Source: Pseudomonadota bacterium (lineage in GTDB: Bacteria; Desulfobacterota; Desulfobulbia; Desulfobulbales; SURF-16). From it: 11,941 bases of DNA. Both the position numbers and the translations under genes were made by a program. Of this stretch, positions 1-6,732 are shown piece by piece (positions within the stretch are counted from its first letter, which is position 1; each line of letters begins with the position of its first letter). The notes under the pieces are model-generated. The model saw only the letters and a program-made list of their open reading frames with translations, did not search any database and was not told where the DNA came from. The stretch spans positions 1-11,941 of the forward strand of contig JAUVQZ010000070.1 in assembly GCA_030597865.1 (NCBI GenBank), given 5' to 3'.

Positions 1-54
1 ACCGGTGAGAGAATAATCCTGTTTACCCTGGAAGAAGACCCTGGTTTCCAATAG
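1..54 (+). CDS. C-terminal end of an unidentified upstream gene (partial)
   Basis: The first forward frame is open from base 1 to a TAG at 52-54 and encodes 17 residues, TGERIILFTLEEDPGFQ. The other two forward frames hit stops within the first 15 bases, so if a forward gene enters the window this is its frame. A probable terminator about 75 bases downstream fits a gene ending here. The fragment is too short to assign a family, and a chance open frame cannot be excluded. Confidence 0.3.
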   Translation, partial: TGERIILFTLEEDPGFQ

Positions 55-129
55 ACATCTGCCAATATCTACCGGACAGAGAACTCCATGGAGAATCTGG
101 ATCCAGACATGAAAACAGACAGCCTGCGA

Positions 130-160
130 TAAAGTCCCCTCCGGAATTGGTGGACTTTTA
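130..160 (+). terminator. Probable intrinsic terminator of the upstream gene
   Basis: AAAGTCC (131-137) pairs with GGACTTT (152-158) over 7 bp around a 14-nt loop, and the right arm runs into TTTT. The T-tract is short and overlaps the stem, so the terminator is only moderately convincing. It would separate the upstream gene from the carB leader transcript. The remaining bases between 55 and 197 show no ORF or other strong structure. Confidence 0.4.
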
Positions 161-179
161 CCATCATCCAGGTTATCTA
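151..179 (+). promoter_or_regulatory. Weak candidate sigma-70 promoter for the carB leader
   Basis: TGGACT (151-156) and TATCTA (174-179) are spaced by 17 bases, matching 4/6 and 3/6 of the consensus hexamers. The main support is position: the -10 lies 25 bases before the leader's G-run, close to the 29-30 bases seen for the better promoter of the second leader copy. Sequence evidence alone is weak. Confidence 0.25.
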
Positions 180-197
180 CGCGCCACAGAGAGAGTG

Positions 198-385
198 GAG
201 ACTGGGGGGCATTTTGCTATGCTGCCTGCCAGGCAAGACCGCGCCAGCAAACACCTTTACTGGGCGCGGCCTTCTTAGCTTGAAAATATATGGTACCATG
301 TCCAATGCAGGCCTTTTACAAGGCGTGCATTGGAATACGAGGCCGGAGAATTACTGATGTATCAGTGATCTTCGGCCTTTTTTTT
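198..385 (+). promoter_or_regulatory. Structured cis-regulatory leader RNA upstream of carB (copy 1)
   Basis: This 188-nt element is homologous to 6733-6918. In order it shows: a GAGACTGGGGGGCAT start; a short hairpin, TGCC/GGCA (223-226/232-235); a 9-bp hairpin with one bulged G (239-247/260-269); the joiner GGCCTTCT (268-275); a nearly invariant 27-nt segment (277-303) containing the palindrome ATGGTACCAT (290-299); and a two-part hairpin. In that hairpin TCCAATGCA (301-309) pairs perfectly with TGCATTGGA (326-334), a G·G mismatch (310·325) follows, then GCCTT/AAGGC (311-315/320-324). An intrinsic terminator closes the element at 341-385. The outer helix of the two-part hairpin differs in sequence from copy 2 yet stays paired, which argues for selection on RNA structure. 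It probably controls carBA expression by conditional termination. The ligand or factor is unknown and I recognise no described riboswitch class. Confidence 0.8.
341..385 (+). terminator. Intrinsic terminator at the end of leader copy 1
   Basis: GGCCGGAGA (341-349) pairs with TCTTCGGCC (369-377), including one G·U wobble. Inside, ACTGA/ATCAG-type pairing (353-357/362-366) closes a TGTA tetraloop. Eight T residues follow directly (378-385). It lies 123 bases before the carB start, so transcription of carBA from an upstream promoter must read through it. That position suggests an attenuator rather than a gene-end terminator. Confidence 0.9.
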
Positions 386-392
386 GCTCCTC

Positions 393-429
393 TACCTCCC
401 TGGGGAGGTAAACAGCGAAAACTGTTTAC
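393..429 (+). promoter_or_regulatory. Two tandem dyads between the leader terminator and carB
   Basis: TACCTCC (393-399) and GGAGGTA (404-410) form a 7-bp hairpin with a CTGG loop. Immediately next to it GTAAACAG (408-415) and CTGTTTAC (422-429) form a perfect 8-bp dyad around CGAAAA. The two share bases 408-410, so their full-length forms exclude each other, although shortened forms could stack. Nothing like this follows leader copy 2. It could be a second RNA control element or a DNA operator; the sequence does not decide. The remaining bases 430-507 show no further structure besides the carB ribosome binding site AAGGA (494-498). Confidence 0.5.
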
Positions 430-507
430 ACGATACCGTATTAAGGCTGCTGCCTTGAATAATTACTCCCCACGACACGATTACCCTGCGGAAAAGGAAA
501 AAGAGTA

Positions 508-3500
508 ATGCCTAAACGTCACGACATTAAAAAAATTATGCTCATCGGTTCCGGGCCCATTATCATCGGCCAGGCCTGCGAATTCGATTACTCAGGTGTT
601 CAGGCCTGCAAGGCACTCAAGGAGGAGGGATTTGAGGTGGTGCTGGTCAACTCCAATCCGGCCACCATCATGACAGACCCGGAATTTGCCCACCGCACCT
701 ATATCGAACCACTCCATGCCGACATCCTTGAGGCCATCATCGCCAGGGAACGGCCCGATGCCCTGCTACCCACCCTTGGTGGCCAGACCGCCTTAAACCT
801 TGCCCTGGATCTCGCCAGCAGCGGCATCCTTGCCAAGTACAATGTTGAGCTGCTGGGGGCCAATGCCCATTCCATCCGCAAGGCCGAAGATCGCCAGCTA
901 TTCAAGGAGGCCATGGCCAATATCGGCCTTGAGCTGCCCCAAAGCTATTCGGTCCATACCTGGCAGGAGGCCCTGCAGGCCAGAAAGCAGCTTAAGTCCT
1001 ACCCCCTGGTGATTCGGCCAGGCTTCACCCTGGGCGGCACCGGCGGCGGCATAGCCTATGATGATCAGGAGTTTGAAGAGATTGTCAACCGGGGCCTGTT
1101 CTACAGCCCCACCTCTGAGGTGCTCATTGAGGAATCCATCCAGGGCTGGAAGGAGTTTGAGCTGGAGGTGATGCGGGATGCAAAGGATAACTGCATGGTG
1201 GTCTGCTCCATTGAAAACCTTGACCCCATGGGCGTTCATACCGGTGACTCCATCACGGTGGCCCCGATCCAGACCCTCACCGACCGTGAATACCAGATCA
1301 TGCGGGATGCCGCCCTGGCGGTGATGCGCGAGATCGGTGTGGAGACCGGTGGCTCCAACGTCCAATTTGCCCTCAATCCCAGGGATGGCCGCATGGTCAT
1401 CATTGAGATGAACCCCAGGGTTTCACGCTCCAGCGCCCTGGCCTCCAAGGCCACCGGTTTTCCCATTGCCAAGATTGCCGCCAAGCTTACGGTGGGCTAT
1501 AGCCTGGATGAACTCCAGAATGATATCACCCGGGAAACCCCGGCCTGTTTCGAGCCTGCCCTTGATTACGTGGTGACCAAGATTCCCCGTTTTGCCTTTG
1601 AGAAATTTCCAACCGCCGACAATACCCTGGGCACCCAGATGAAATCGGTGGGCGAGGCCATGAGCATTGGCAAGACATTTAAGCAGTCGTTGCAGAAAGC
1701 GCTGCGTTCCCTGGAAACCGGCCGGGCAGGCTTTGGCGCTGATGGCAAGGATTCCCCCTCTGAGTTACTGGCGGATGACGAACTTCAGGCCAGGCTGCGT
1801 ATCCCCAAACCAGACCGCCTCTTTCTTGTCCGGGCCGCCTTTAAGAGGGAGTGGAGCGTGGCAGAGGTGCACGAGTTAACCGGTATTGACCCCTGGTTTC
1901 TTGGTCATCTCGAAGAGCTTGCCGCCTATGAGGAGGAGATCAGGGGGGGTGGCTCCCTTGCCGCCCTGGCCCATGACCTCCCCCTGTTCAGGCAGGCCAA
2001 GGAGTTTGGCTACTCAGACCGGCAGATTGCCTATCTACTGAATGACACGGAGGATAGGGTGCGGCAGGCCAGAATAACGGCAAAGCTGATGCCGGTGTAT
2101 GCCAAGGTGGACACCTGTGCGGCGGAATTCATCTCCCATACCCCCTATTTTTTCTCCACCTATGGCGATATCAATGAGAGCCGGCCCAGTGATCGAAAGA
2201 AGATCATGATTATTGGCAGTGGCCCCAATCGCATCGGCCAGGGTATTGAATTTGATTATTGTTGTGTCCACGGCTCATACGCCCTGCGGGAGGCTGGCTT
2301 TGAAACCATCATGGTGAATTCCAACCCCGAGACGGTGAGCACCGATTATGACACCAGTGACCGCCTCTATTTTGAACCCCTGAGCCTGGAGGATGTCCTC
2401 CATATCTACCAACACGAACAATGCACCGGCGCCATTGTCCAGTTTGGCGGTCAGACCCCCCTGAACCTGGCCCGGGACCTTGAAAAAAACGGCGTGACAA
2501 TTATCGGCACCAGGCCCAGTGATATTGAGGCGGCTGAAGATCGTAAATTTTTCACCCAACTGGTGAACGACCTCGGTATCAGGCAGCCGGAAAACGGTCT
2601 GGCATCCAGTGTTGAAGAGGCCAAAACCATTGCTGCCCGCATCGGCTACCCGGTGCTGATGCGCCCCTCCTTTGTCCTGGGCGGCCGGGCCATGGTCATC
2701 GTCCATGATGAAGAAATGCTGGATGCCTACATGGCAGAGGCCATTGATGTCTCGGAGAATCGGCCTGTCCTGGTTGACCGCTATCTTGAGGATGCGGTGG
2801 AGGTTGATGTTGACTGTATATCAGACGGTAGGACAACCGTTATCGCCGCTGTCATGGAGCATGTTGAGCAGGCCGGCGCCCATTCCGGCGATTCAGCCTG
2901 CATGATTCCCACCGTCAATCTCTCCGCCCCAGTGGCTGAGACAATTAGAAATCACACCCATGCCCTGGCCAAGGGGCTGCGGGTCTGCGGCCTGATGAAT
3001 ATTCAGTTTGCTGTCCATGGCAACGAGGTCTATGTCCTTGAGGTCAACCCGCGCTCCTCGCGCACCGTGCCCTTTGTCAGCAAGGCAATCGGCGTTCCCT
3101 TGGCCAAACTGGCGGCCCTGGTCATGGTTGGTCATAGCCTGCCCGACCTTGGTTTTACCAGGGAGATAGTCCCGAATCACTGTAGCGTCAAAGAGGCCGT
3201 CTTTCCCTTTGCCCGTTTTCCGGGGATCGATGTCCAGCTCAGCCCGGAGATGAAATCCACCGGCGAGGTCATGGGTATTGATCCCCTGATGGGCCGGGCC
3301 TTTCACAAGAGTCAGTTGGCCGCTGGCAACGCTATCCCCCGCACCGGCAACATTTTTTTGAGCATCCGCAACCGGGACAAGGCAGCCATGATCCCCCTGG
3401 CCCGGCAGCTATTCAGCATGGGATTTTCCATCTACGCCACCACCGGCACCAGCCAAACCCTGGCAGACCACGACGTCCCCAGCCTCTCTGTGGTGAAAAT

Positions 3501-3780
3501 TTCAGAGGGCAGCCCCAATGTCCTGGATCTGATTGAGGAGAACAAGGTGGACTGGCTTATCAACATCCCCGGCAATGAACGGAACACCAGGATCGATGGT
3601 GTCAAGATGCGCAGCCGGTCCGTTATGCGGGGGCTGCCAATCACCACCACCCTAAACGGTATGCAGTCTGCGATTAATGGCCTGGCAACCCTGAGCCATG
3701 ATAGTCTTTCGGTCTGCAGCCTGCAGGAGTATCATTGTAATGCGCCACAGCTCAACCTGCCCGGAGGCACAACAGCATGA
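508..3780 (+). CDS. carB: Carbamoyl-phosphate synthase large subunit
   Basis: The cytoplasmic large subunit makes carbamoyl phosphate from bicarbonate, 2 ATP and ammonia channelled from CarA, feeding pyrimidine and arginine synthesis. The 1090 residues are close to the usual ~1070. The duplicated ATP-grasp layout is visible: the first synthetase half (about 1-400) has RPGFTLGGTGGGIAYD from R170 and EMNPRVSRSS with metal-ligand residues E300 and N302. The oligomerisation domain spans about 400-555. The second half has RPSFVLGGRAM and EVNPRSSRTV with E845 and N847. The C-terminal MGS-type allosteric domain (from about 940) carries ATTGTSQTL near 977-985 and ends in ITTTLNG. The final ~30 residues after that motif are a longer tail than usual. 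The start is supported by AAGGA 9 bases upstream. A structured leader with a terminator precedes it. Its stop overlaps the carA start (ATGA), which implies translational coupling. Confidence 0.98.
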   Translation: MPKRHDIKKIMLIGSGPIIIGQACEFDYSGVQACKALKEEGFEVVLVNSNPATIMTDPEFAHRTYIEPLHADILEAIIARERPDALLPTLGGQTALNLALDLASSGILAKYNVELLGANAHSIRKAEDRQLFKEAMANIGLELPQSYSVHTWQEALQARKQLKSYPLVIRPGFTLGGTGGGIAYDDQEFEEIVNRGLFYSPTSEVLIEESIQGWKEFELEVMRDAKDNCMVVCSIENLDPMGVHTGDSITVAPIQTLTDREYQIMRDAALAVMREIGVETGGSNVQFALNPRDGRMVIIEMNPRVSRSSALASKATGFPIAKIAAKLTVGYSLDELQNDITRETPACFEPALDYVVTKIPRFAFEKFPTADNTLGTQMKSVGEAMSIGKTFKQSLQKALRSLETGRAGFGADGKDSPSELLADDELQARLRIPKPDRLFLVRAAFKREWSVAEVHELTGIDPWFLGHLEELAAYEEEIRGGGSLAALAHDLPLFRQAKEFGYSDRQIAYLLNDTEDRVRQARITAKLMPVYAKVDTCAAEFISHTPYFFSTYGDINESRPSDRKKIMIIGSGPNRIGQGIEFDYCCVHGSYALREAGFETIMVNSNPETVSTDYDTSDRLYFEPLSLEDVLHIYQHEQCTGAIVQFGGQTPLNLARDLEKNGVTIIGTRPSDIEAAEDRKFFTQLVNDLGIRQPENGLASSVEEAKTIAARIGYPVLMRPSFVLGGRAMVIVHDEEMLDAYMAEAIDVSENRPVLVDRYLEDAVEVDVDCISDGRTTVIAAVMEHVEQAGAHSGDSACMIPTVNLSAPVAETIRNHTHALAKGLRVCGLMNIQFAVHGNEVYVLEVNPRSSRTVPFVSKAIGVPLAKLAALVMVGHSLPDLGFTREIVPNHCSVKEAVFPFARFPGIDVQLSPEMKSTGEVMGIDPLMGRAFHKSQLAAGNAIPRTGNIFLSIRNRDKAAMIPLARQLFSMGFSIYATTGTSQTLADHDVPSLSVVKISEGSPNVLDLIEENKVDWLINIPGNERNTRIDGVKMRSRSVMRGLPITTTLNGMQSAINGLATLSHDSLSVCSLQEYHCNAPQLNLPGGTTA

Positions 3781-4952
3781 AAAAGACTAAATCAGACGCC
3801 TGGAACTGGGCAGCAAAAAGAGAAAAAACCGCCTTCCTCGCCCTTGAAGACGGCACCATATTCCACGGCTACCCGGTTGGCTTTGGCCGCGACACGGTTG
3901 GCGAGGTGGTGTTCAACACCGGCATGACCGGCTACCAGGAAATCCTCTCCGACCCCTCCTACAGCGGTCAGCTTGTCACCCTGACCTACCCGGAAATCGG
4001 CAACACCGGCATAAACCGTGAGGATATGGAATCGCCACGGATGTTTGCCAACGGCCTGATTCTCCATGATCTGAACCAGGCAAGCAACTGGCGGGCCGAT
4101 GAATCACTGACCGCCTGGCTTTACCGCAGTGAAGTGCCGGGCATCGGCGGTATCGACACCCGGGCCTTGACCATCAAGCTCAGGGACTCCGGCACCCTCA
4201 GGGGCTGTCTGGCCGTGTCCGGCACATTAACAGAAGAGGAGGCAGTGGCCCAGGCCCGGCAATGGCCTGGCCTGGACGGCCAGGATTATGCGGCCAAGGT
4301 CACCTGCACCTCTCCATACCAGTGGGATGAGGACGGCGACCTGAGCCGTTCTTGGGGAATCACAACAGAGCTTCCCCCTGCCGATCTGAAAATAGTTGCC
4401 TATGATTTCGGCATCAAGTGGAATATCCTGCGCAGCCTGCGCCTCTCCGGCATGGCCGTTACCCTGGTGCCCGCCCAGACCCCCACCTCTGATGTGCTGG
4501 CCATGAAGCCGGATGGTGTCTTTCTGTCCAATGGCCCTGCAGACCCGGCCGCAGTCACCTATGCCATTGAGGCGGCCCGGCAACTGCTGGGCAAAACGCC
4601 ACTCATGGGCATCTGCCTCGGCCACCAGATCCTCGGCCTGGCCCTGGGGGGCCAGACCAGCCGCCTGAAGTTCGGCCATCACGGCTGCAACCACCCCGTC
4701 AAAAACTTGGTCAGCGGCAGGGTGGAAATTACCTCCCAGAACCATAATTTTGCCCTGGAGGCCGCCTCCCTTGACCCAACAAAGGTGGACATCACCCACA
4801 TCAACCTCAACGACCAGACCGTGGAGGGCATCTGCCACCGCAGCGAACCCATATTTTCGGTGCAGTATCACCCGGAGGCCTGCCCCGGCCCCCACGATCC
4901 CTTCTACCTCTTTGAGAGGTTTCGCTCATTGATTGGTGGAGAAAAATTATAA
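3777..4952 (+). CDS. carA: Carbamoyl-phosphate synthase small (glutaminase) subunit
   Basis: This subunit hydrolyses glutamine and passes ammonia to CarB. At 391 residues it has the usual length. The N-terminal CarA domain (about 18-150) includes LEDGTIFHG and FNTGMTGYQEILSDPSY. The class I glutamine amidotransferase domain follows (about 205-385). The catalytic triad is visible: nucleophile C280 in GICLGHQ, and H365 with E367 in YHPEA. The start lies inside the end of carB (ATGA overlap), with GGAGG at 3763-3767 and a 9-base spacer. It gives about 17 residues (MKKTKSDAWNWAAKREK) before the typical beginning of the family, and no better internal start is visible. The order carB-carA reverses the common carA-carB order. 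No convincing terminator follows it before ppcA. Confidence 0.98.
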   Translation: MKKTKSDAWNWAAKREKTAFLALEDGTIFHGYPVGFGRDTVGEVVFNTGMTGYQEILSDPSYSGQLVTLTYPEIGNTGINREDMESPRMFANGLILHDLNQASNWRADESLTAWLYRSEVPGIGGIDTRALTIKLRDSGTLRGCLAVSGTLTEEEAVAQARQWPGLDGQDYAAKVTCTSPYQWDEDGDLSRSWGITTELPPADLKIVAYDFGIKWNILRSLRLSGMAVTLVPAQTPTSDVLAMKPDGVFLSNGPADPAAVTYAIEAARQLLGKTPLMGICLGHQILGLALGGQTSRLKFGHHGCNHPVKNLVSGRVEITSQNHNFALEAASLDPTKVDITHINLNDQTVEGICHRSEPIFSVQYHPEACPGPHDPFYLFERFRSLIGGEKL

Positions 4953-5010
4953 GAACTGCTCAACAGCCCCTAAAAAAACCGGCAGGGCGGCACCTCAGAA
5001 GCTACCCCCG

Positions 5011-5019
5011 TGCTAAAAT
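5011..5019 (+). promoter_or_regulatory. Extended -10 promoter candidate for ppcA
   Basis: TGCTAAAAT is an extended -10 element: TG one base before TAAAAT, which matches 5/6 of TATAAT. There is no good -35 hexamer 16-18 bases upstream, as is common for extended -10 promoters. Transcription would start near 5026, giving a leader of about 35 nt. The 108-base gap after carA holds no clear terminator, so read-through from carBA is also possible. Confidence 0.4.
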
Positions 5020-5060
5020 ATTTTTTGCTGGCCCAATAACTCTGACAGGAGCGCATTATT

Positions 5061-6536
5061 ATGAAAAGCACCACCCCCAATATACCCCGAATCATGTCAA
5101 CCCAGCATCCAGACAATGTTCAGCTCCCTTTTTTCGCAGAGAACCAGGACATGTCAGGGGATGACGAAATACAGGAGGCCTATTATGCCTATACCCATCT
5201 CGGCTGTGATGAGCAGATGTGGGACTGCGAGGGTAAGGAGGTGGATGCCTTTGTGGTGAGAAAACTTCTCACCAAATATGAGCATTTCTTTAAGAATACC
5301 CGCCTGGGGGAGGACGTCAGACTGACCCTTCGCGTTCCCAACCCGGACGTTGAAAGGAACGAGGCCAAGGTCTTAGTTGAAACCCTTGAAAGCATTCCCC
5401 GCTCCTGCGACGCTGCCGGGCTCTTTTACGGCTCTGACTCGCCGCCCATCCATGAGGTCATCCTGCCCATGACCATGTCAGCCGAAAGCCTGAATCGTGT
5501 TTTCCACTACTACAAAGATTTTGTGGTCGGTAAACAAAAGAAACCATTTTACCAAGGAGACATCACCATTTCCGAGTGGATTGGTGAGTTCAAGCCAAAG
5601 GAGATCAATGTCATCCCCCTGTTTGAGGACAAGGAGCATATGCTTGAGTCCCATAACATCATGCGTGCATACCTTGAGGGCAAAGACATTGAACACCAAC
5701 GGGTATTTATTGCCCGCTCCGACCCGGCCATGAATTATGGGATGGTGAGCGCCATCCTGTGCAACAAGATTGCCCTGCAGCGACTAAACCGACTCTCCAA
5801 GGAGATTGGCGTGGCCATCTATCCGATTCTTGGTGCTGGCAGCGCCCCTTTCCGGGGCCACCTCTCACCTGAAACAGTCGATTGGGTATTGCAGGAATAT
5901 CCGGATGTCCAGACATTTACCGTTCAATCCGCCTTCAAATATGACTATCCTGCCCCGGTGGTGCTGGCCGCGGTTAATAAGCTCAAAAACTCCAAGACCT
6001 CTGAGAGGGAGGAGATTGATGAGGGCAGGTGTCTGGAGATCGTTGACAAGGTGTCTGAGGAATACCGCAGGGTGGTCGAACAGCTTGCCCCCCTTATCAA
6101 TTCAGTGGCCGCATTTGTCCCTAAGAGGAGGATGCGCAAGCTCCATGTGGGATTATTCGGCTACGCCCGGAGTATCGGCCAGACAACCCTGCCGCGGGTG
6201 ATTAGTTTTTGCGCGGCCTGCTACTCCATAGGGCTGCCCCCTGAAATTCTGGGCCTGAAATGTCTGTCAACCGAGGACCTGCGCTGCATGGAAGACATGC
6301 ACGTCAACTTTCTCTTCGACATCCAAACCGCCATGTCCTTTTACAATGAGGAGGTTCTCACCATCCTGCCCGATGAGGTGAAAGATTCGATCAGGCTGGA
6401 CTGGGGTTCCTATGAGATCAACCAGCAACACCACGAGATCACCTCAAGGATTATCAAGGCCGTCAAAAACAATGACCGCGTCAATATCCAGAGGGACCTT
6501 GTTGAGGCCGCCCATATCCGCAAGTTTCTTGGTTGA
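5061..6536 (+). CDS. ppcA: Archaeal-type phosphoenolpyruvate carboxylase
   Basis: PpcA carboxylates PEP with bicarbonate to oxaloacetate, an anaplerotic step supplying C4 acids such as aspartate. The 491 residues match the archaeal-type family (about 470-530) and are roughly half the length of the classical bacterial/plant enzyme. The N-terminal signature MSTQHPDNVQLPFF (from M12) is characteristic. A conserved GSAPFRGHL motif lies at 260-268, and KRRMRKLHVGLFGYARS occurs in the C-terminal third. The start at 5061 has AGGAG 9 bases upstream; family members usually have a few residues before MSTQHPDN, consistent with this start over M12. This enzyme type is common in archaea and patchy in bacteria, so horizontal acquisition in the lineage is plausible, though codon use here resembles its neighbours. 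It sits one gene before a PEPCK-like gene. Confidence 0.93.
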   Translation: MKSTTPNIPRIMSTQHPDNVQLPFFAENQDMSGDDEIQEAYYAYTHLGCDEQMWDCEGKEVDAFVVRKLLTKYEHFFKNTRLGEDVRLTLRVPNPDVERNEAKVLVETLESIPRSCDAAGLFYGSDSPPIHEVILPMTMSAESLNRVFHYYKDFVVGKQKKPFYQGDITISEWIGEFKPKEINVIPLFEDKEHMLESHNIMRAYLEGKDIEHQRVFIARSDPAMNYGMVSAILCNKIALQRLNRLSKEIGVAIYPILGAGSAPFRGHLSPETVDWVLQEYPDVQTFTVQSAFKYDYPAPVVLAAVNKLKNSKTSEREEIDEGRCLEIVDKVSEEYRRVVEQLAPLINSVAAFVPKRRMRKLHVGLFGYARSIGQTTLPRVISFCAACYSIGLPPEILGLKCLSTEDLRCMEDMHVNFLFDIQTAMSFYNEEVLTILPDEVKDSIRLDWGSYEINQQHHEITSRIIKAVKNNDRVNIQRDLVEAAHIRKFLG

Positions 6537-6586
6537 AAATGTGATGATCCCGTAAAAGGTCGCGACCTGGGGGCTCATCACATTTT
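6536..6586 (+). terminator. 12-bp inverted repeat, likely terminator of ppcA
   Basis: AAAATGTGATGA (6536-6547) is perfectly repeated inverted as TCATCACATTTT (6575-6586), and the left arm begins in the ppcA stop codon. Between the arms lies the palindrome GGTCGCGACC (6558-6567), which can form an inner stem. The TTTT is part of the right arm and AAAA part of the left, so the structure could terminate from either direction. The T-tract is short, so efficiency is uncertain. Confidence 0.6.
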
Positions 6587-6681
6587 CCGGCCAGTCATGG
6601 CAATGGAATAATGGCATGGCAAACCTGACCAGGCCATGGAGTCCTGGTGATGCGCTGGCCAGGCGTCACTGAAATAAATTG
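6587..6681 (+). other. Non-coding spacer with a small dyad
   Basis: No credible ORF is present. ACCAGG (6628-6633) and CCTGGT (6643-6648) form a 6-bp dyad with a 9-nt loop, and GGCCAGG recurs at 6657-6663, giving alternative weak pairings. The AT-rich stretch from about 6670 leads into the promoter of the second leader. I see nothing else that can be supported. Confidence 0.4.
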
Positions 6682-6710
6682 TTGAATTTTTCGAGGTATT
6701 CAGGTTAAAT
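6682..6710 (+). promoter_or_regulatory. Probable sigma-70 promoter of leader copy 2
   Basis: TTGAAT (6682-6687) and TTAAAT (6705-6710) are separated by 17 bases and match 4/6 of each consensus hexamer; TAAATA one base later is an alternative -10. The predicted transcription start near 6717 is about 16 bases before the conserved leader begins, so the full structured RNA would be transcribed. A small hairpin, CAGGT/ACCTG with an AGAG loop (6727-6740), would form at its 5' end. Confidence 0.5.
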
Positions 6711-6732
6711 AGTGGCGATCAAAAAACAGGTA

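Noticed and set aside
290..320. A short leader peptide starting at the ATG in ATGGTACCATG
   Set aside because: There is no ribosome binding site in front of it, the coding frame differs between the two copies and no regulatory codon run (such as repeated Arg or Gln codons) is present.
198..385. Assignment of the leader to a known riboswitch (ZTP, purine, PRPP, guanidine, c-di-GMP, glycine, T-box)
   Set aside because: None of the consensus core sequences I remember for these classes appears in either copy; no T-box specifier region is visible.
290..508. A 72-codon forward ORF covering the end of the carB leader
   Set aside because: It reads through the leader hairpins and terminator. In the second leader copy the same ATG leads to a stop after 9 codons, so the frame is not conserved while the RNA structure is.
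4227..4895. A 222-codon minus-strand ORF inside carA
   Set aside because: It is a shadow of the GC-rich carA codons, with a composition (Gly, Ala, His, Val rich) typical of antisense frames and no recognisable domain.
4953..5060. A terminator between carA and ppcA
   Set aside because: The A/T-rich stretch AAAATATTTTTT is not preceded by a stable GC-rich hairpin; the best distant pairing (CCGGC with GCTGG) is too weak.
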